Shown: positions 60,693-64,000 of the stretch, piece by piece
How the letters are laid out: every line of letters starts with the position of its first letter
How positions within the stretch are numbered: position 1 is the first letter of the stretch
Assembly (NCBI RefSeq): GCF_016019955.1
Contig: NZ_JAECRZ010000002.1
Coordinates: 372,001 to 436,000 of the forward strand
Length of the DNA: 64,000 nt
Direction of reading: 5' to 3'
Origin: Thiosulfatihalobacter marinus
Lineage (GTDB): Bacteria > Pseudomonadota > Alphaproteobacteria > Rhodobacterales > Rhodobacteraceae
Made by a program: the position numbers and the translations under genes
Notes under the pieces: model-generated
Seen by the model: only the letters and a program-made list of their open reading frames with translations
Databases searched by the model: none
Told to the model about the DNA's origin: nothing

Positions 60693-61775
60693 ATGGATCG
60701 TCGTTCTTTTCTGAAAACTACCGCCCTTGGCGGCGCGGCCGCGGCCAGCACCACTCTGGCGGCTCCGGCATATGCGCAGGGCAAGCGCACGCTGACCATG
60801 GTCACGTCCTGGGGCCGTGGCCTGGCGGGCGTGTTTGACGCGGCGCAATACGCCGCGGACACCATCACCGCAATGTCGGGTGGGGATCTGACCGTGGAAA
60901 TCAAGGCCGCCGGTGAACTGGTTGGCGCCTTTGAGGTGTTTGACGCCGTGACCGCCGGTCAGGCCGACATGTATCACGCGGCCGACTACTATTTCATCAG
61001 CCAGCATCCTGGCTATGCGTATTACACAACGGTGCCGTTTGGATTGACCGCGCAGGAAGTGGCGAACTGGTACTACCAGGGCGAAGGTCAGGCGCTGCAT
61101 GATGAGCTGGGCGAAATCTTTGGCCTGAAATCCTTCCTGGCCGGTAATACTGGCGCGCAGGCGGGCGGCTGGTTCGCCAAGGAAATCAACGGCCCCGAAG
61201 ATTTCCAGGGTCTGAAGTTCCGGATGCCGGGCCTGGGTGGTCAGGCGCTTGGCAAAATGGGTGCCTCGGTGCAGAACCTGCCGGGTTCGGAAGTGTATCA
61301 GGCGCTGGCCTCGGGCGCGATTGACGGGACCGAGTGGATCGGCCCCTGGGCGGACGAAAAAGCCGGTTTCCAGGAAATCACCAAGTTCTACTATACTGCG
61401 GGCTTCCACGAGCCGGGTGCGGCGCTGACGCTGGCCACCAACCGCGAAGTCTTTGACTCGCTGTCGCCGGCCCATCAGAAGATCATCGAGATCGCAGCCG
61501 CGGCTTCGCACCAGTGGAACCTGGCGCAGTTCCTCAACAACAACGGTTCCGCGCTTCAGCGTTTGCAGGCCGGTGGCGTGAAAACCCTGGAATTCCCCGA
61601 CAGTGTCTGGGATGCGATGGGAGCCGCAGCCAAGGAAACCATGGACAGCTACATGGATGATGAACTGTTCGCCAAGATCCGCGCCTCGGCGGAAGCCTCG
61701 ATGCGCGCCTCGTCCGGCTGGCTGGTCAGGTCCGAAGGCGCCTATCGCGCCCAGCGTGACCGCGTGATGGGCTAA
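60693..61775 (+). CDS. TRAP binding protein of TakP type (probable 2-oxoacid)
   Basis: A 360-residue periplasmic protein with a twin-arginine signal (MDRRSFLKTTALGGAAAAS...AYA). The TRAP signature is FQGLKFRMPGLGGQALGKMGASVQNLPGSEVYQAL, and the C-terminal GFHEPGAALTLATNREV. This twin-arginine, 360-residue group includes TakP of Rhodobacter, which binds 2-oxo acids. The substrate here is inferred from that likeness. A stem-loop follows, then the small permease. Confidence 0.88.
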   Translation: MDRRSFLKTTALGGAAAASTTLAAPAYAQGKRTLTMVTSWGRGLAGVFDAAQYAADTITAMSGGDLTVEIKAAGELVGAFEVFDAVTAGQADMYHAADYYFISQHPGYAYYTTVPFGLTAQEVANWYYQGEGQALHDELGEIFGLKSFLAGNTGAQAGGWFAKEINGPEDFQGLKFRMPGLGGQALGKMGASVQNLPGSEVYQALASGAIDGTEWIGPWADEKAGFQEITKFYYTAGFHEPGAALTLATNREVFDSLSPAHQKIIEIAAAASHQWNLAQFLNNNGSALQRLQAGGVKTLEFPDSVWDAMGAAAKETMDSYMDDELFAKIRASAEASMRASSGWLVRSEGAYRAQRDRVMG

Positions 61776-61798
61776 GCCCTTGTATTGCTAAGCAAACT

Positions 61799-61829
61799 GG
61801 CCCCCCGGCACTGTTCCGGGGGGCCTTTT
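61799..61829 (+). terminator. Stem-loop between the TakP-like gene and the small permease
   Basis: A 10-bp stem GGCCCCCCGG/CCGGGGGGCC with loop CACTGTT is followed by TTTTG. It is placed as in the dctP-dctQ gap (39498) and may be a partial terminator. Confidence 0.7.
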
Positions 61830-61892
61830 GCCAAACTGTGGAACGCGGTGGTGGCGGCGTTCGGATGATGTAACCAAAGGGGATGTGGGGCA

Positions 61893-62807
61893 ATGCTGGA
61901 CGCTTTGGTCTGGTTCATTTCCAATATTGGTCAGGCTTTCGTGAATGTGGGCTATGCGCTTACACGTCCGGGGCAGTGGCTGAGCTGGATTGGCGGTCTG
62001 GAGACCACGGAAGACAAGCAGGCGCTGATGCGCTTTGTCTATTACGGGGGCTCGACCGAGTTTTTCTTTGTGGTGTTCACCGCTTTCCTGGTGGTGACGG
62101 CGATCGGGATCTGGCGGCCCGGCTTCATGTGGGGCTGTGTGCGGGTGCTGGAAGGGTTTGCCAACACGGTGGGCCGGTTCTTTGCCTGGGCGGGCCTGCT
62201 GATGGTGATCCAGCAGATCGTGATCGTCTTCCTGCAACGGATTTTCACCGTGGCCGAGATCAGCCTGATCTGGAACGTGGATTTCCTGACCAAGGACGTG
62301 AGTTGGTGGGCGGAAGAGCTGAAGCTGTATAACGCGATGATCGTGACGCTGTGCGCCACCTACACCTTTGTGCAGGGCGGCCATGTGCGGGTGGATCTTG
62401 TCTATTCGACGATCAGTTTCCGGGCCAAGCGGGTGATCGACATGTTCGGCTCGCTTGCGTTCATGATGCCGACGGCGGTGCTGACCTGGATGTATGGGTG
62501 GTACTTTATGTGGCGCCATCTGGTGACGCCCAAAGTGTCGGCATCCGACAAGGTGGAACTGTTGATGAAAAAGGCCCGTATCCTGAAATGGAACGTGGAG
62601 ACCATCGGGTTCTCACCCAACGGGTTCAACGCCTACTTCCTGTTCAAGGTGCTGTTGGTGGCATTCGCGGGAATGGTGTTCTTGCAGGCCATCGCGTTTT
62701 TCTACCGGTCATTCCTGGAATACCGCGAGGGCCAGGCAAGCGAAGGCAGATACCTTGACCGCGATTCGCTGGGTGAAGGTGAAGAAGCCTACGAAGGCAC
62801 GCATTAA
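61893..62807 (+). CDS. TRAP small permease, long TakQ type
   Basis: A 304-residue small permease, longer than DctQ (about 170-220). Hydrophobic segments occur at about 2-22, 50-72, 92-116, 147-168, 185-207 and 250-278, more than the usual four. The DctQ core is NAMIVTLCATYTFVQGGHVRVDLVYS. Extra N- and C-terminal segments are typical of the 2-oxoacid TakQ group. Confidence 0.88.
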   Translation: MLDALVWFISNIGQAFVNVGYALTRPGQWLSWIGGLETTEDKQALMRFVYYGGSTEFFFVVFTAFLVVTAIGIWRPGFMWGCVRVLEGFANTVGRFFAWAGLLMVIQQIVIVFLQRIFTVAEISLIWNVDFLTKDVSWWAEELKLYNAMIVTLCATYTFVQGGHVRVDLVYSTISFRAKRVIDMFGSLAFMMPTAVLTWMYGWYFMWRHLVTPKVSASDKVELLMKKARILKWNVETIGFSPNGFNAYFLFKVLLVAFAGMVFLQAIAFFYRSFLEYREGQASEGRYLDRDSLGEGEEAYEGTH

Positions 62808-62824
62808 TCTAAGGGGCAGAACCA

Positions 62825-64000
62825 ATGCTATTCGGACTTGATGGGGTCGAAATCGGCCTGATTATCGTCTTTCTCTGCCTTTTCGGAGGCATTCTGTCCG
62901 GCTTTCCGGTGGCCTTTGCCATCGGCGGGGCCGGGGTGATCTCGTTCGGGATCATCGCCGCGCTGGACAGCGCGGGTATCCTGATCCACCAGGCGATCGA
63001 TACCGGGTCGGCCATGTATGCCGAACTGATCAGCCAGGGGGTCAAGGCCGACACGATATCGATCTTCCGGTATCCCGAACTGCCACGCGCCGCCGAACCG
63101 GTGTTCGTGGGCGGCTGGGAACAGGCGATGGACCGCAACCTGTCGTTCATCGTGAACCGGATCAACGAACGTGTACTGGCCGGCCAGTCGATCGAGACAT
63201 TGCTGGCGGTTGTGATGTTCGTGCTTATGGGCATCACGCTGGAGCGGTCCAAGATCGCCAATGACCTTCTGACCACCATGGCGCGTGTCTTTGGCCCGCT
63301 GCCGGGCGGCCTGGCCGTGTCGGTTGTGGTTGTGGGCGCCTTCCTGGCGGCTTCGACGGGGATCGTGGGCGCGACGGTTGTGACCATGGGGCTTTTGTCC
63401 CTGCCGACCATGCTGCGCAATGGCTATTCGCCGCAACTGGCGACGGGCGTGATCGCGGCGTCGGGCACGCTGGGGCAGATCATTCCGCCCTCGATCGTGA
63501 TCGTTCTGCTGGGCACGCTGGCGGGGGATCTGTATTCGGCGGCACAGGAAACACGGGCCCAGGTGGCGGGGTGCACGGATGCGCTGACCTATTTGGGCGA
63601 ACCGGCGGTTGTGTCGGTGGGCACGCTGTTCCAGGCGGCGCTGTTGCCGGGGATCATGCTGGCCATCCTGTACGGGCTTTATGCCTTTGGCTATGCGTTG
63701 CTCAACCCGTCCAAGGCGCCCGCGGTCGCGCTGGGCGAATCCGGCAACGAGCCGGTGACGCGGCGCGAGGCCTTTACCTGGTTCCTGGGTGTGCCGGTGG
63801 CCCTGATTGCCGGGGTGATCCTATTGGGGCAGGTCAATGTGATCGGCAACCAGTATATCGTGGTCGACAGCTTCTCGGATGCCGGACAAACGGCAAGCCT
63901 GCGCACCAATGTGAGCGATGACTGTGCCGCGTCCATGATCGAGTTGCACGGGCAGGAGACCTGGGATCAGGCACTGGCCGAGCAGGCGGTGATCGACGAA
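62825..64000 (+). CDS. TRAP large permease, TakM type (3' truncated by the window)
   Basis: The gene starts at ATG 62825 (ribosome binding site AAGGGGC) and stays open to the window end: 392 codons. It opens MLFGLDGVEIGLIIVFLCLFGG and has the DctM core GASTGIVGATVVTMGLLSLP and IIPPSIVIVLLG. It carries extra hydrophilic loops (about residues 55-115 and 240-262) and a Cys-containing periplasmic stretch near its visible end (NVSDDCAASM), not seen in the DctM at 40327. The C-terminal half is outside the window. Confidence 0.88.
   Translation, partial: MLFGLDGVEIGLIIVFLCLFGGILSGFPVAFAIGGAGVISFGIIAALDSAGILIHQAIDTGSAMYAELISQGVKADTISIFRYPELPRAAEPVFVGGWEQAMDRNLSFIVNRINERVLAGQSIETLLAVVMFVLMGITLERSKIANDLLTTMARVFGPLPGGLAVSVVVVGAFLAASTGIVGATVVTMGLLSLPTMLRNGYSPQLATGVIAASGTLGQIIPPSIVIVLLGTLAGDLYSAAQETRAQVAGCTDALTYLGEPAVVSVGTLFQAALLPGIMLAILYGLYAFGYALLNPSKAPAVALGESGNEPVTRREAFTWFLGVPVALIAGVILLGQVNVIGNQYIVVDSFSDAGQTASLRTNVSDDCAASMIELHGQETWDQALAEQAVIDE

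Overview
This 64 kb window is GC-rich chromosomal DNA from an alphaproteobacterium, most likely a marine member of the Rhodobacteraceae (Roseobacter group). The evidence is protein character and gene order: a DUF2849-cysI-cysH-DUF934-fpr sulfur assimilation operon, a hemA-type 5-aminolevulinate synthase, three tripartite-transporter-type substrate-binding proteins, a form II CoxSLM molybdenum hydroxylase locus, and fused RimB/RimK. I saw no insertion sequence, integrase, phage gene, rRNA or CRISPR array. The region reads as stable core chromosome with a few accessory genes.

Layout. 1-7 kb: priA (5' end outside the window), purF, a membrane-anchored TAXI-type binding protein, cvpA, radA and a PqiA-like protein. 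7-14 kb: mlaF-mlaE-alr, dnaB and pyrE-pyrC, all on the minus strand. 15-23.3 kb: a plus-strand molybdenum hydroxylase locus (MoxR-like ATPase, VWA protein, XdhC-like protein, molybdopterin-binding protein, coxS-coxL-coxM) closed by a terminator. 23.3-26 kb: a methyltransferase, infC with an ATA start codon, and a cyclase/alpha-beta-hydrolase fusion. 26.8-31.6 kb: fpr and the cys operon facing an Lrp-type regulator. 31.7-41.7 kb: a cytochrome P450, the DctB/DctD two-component pair, an SLC13 permease and dctPQM. 41.8-50 kb: a GFA-family protein, tpiA, an A-type Fe-S carrier, sufT, the RimB-RimK fusion, tgt, lon and hup. 50-52.6 kb: a MaoC-like protein, a GlxA/AraC regulator and four tRNAs (Val-CAC, Val-TAC, Asp-GTC twice). 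52.7-58.1 kb: an M20 dipeptidase, hemA, a RodZ-like protein and ispG. 58.3-64 kb: a LuxR-type response regulator, a Cache histidine kinase and a TakPQM-like TRAP transporter whose large permease runs off the window.

How the genes work together. The plus-strand Cox locus carries both the enzyme subunits and the factors expected to insert and mature its cofactor. The cys operon makes sulfide from activated sulfate, with fpr as the probable electron source. Each TRAP transporter sits beside its own two-component system: DctB/DctD for dctPQM, and a Cache kinase with a LuxR-type regulator for the TakPQM-like system.

The most unusual content is non-coding. (1) Three copies (near 6.9, 31.65 and 58.2 kb) of a roughly 100 bp element. 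Each has GGGTTAA(C), exactly 25 nt, four units on an 11 bp period ending in GTCGGTGC, and then a second GTTAA; a GANTC site abuts each left end. (2) Eight copies of a 3'-end element built from small GC hairpins followed by a GAGTATTT...AATGAAG tail, in which two copies share one architecture but have different, still fully paired, stems. (3) Paired operators before dctP, a shared 13-mer before the cys and suf operons, and an FNR box plus interleaved inverted repeats before hemA. (4) A DctD whose AAA+ domain lacks the Walker A lysine and the GAFTGA loop.
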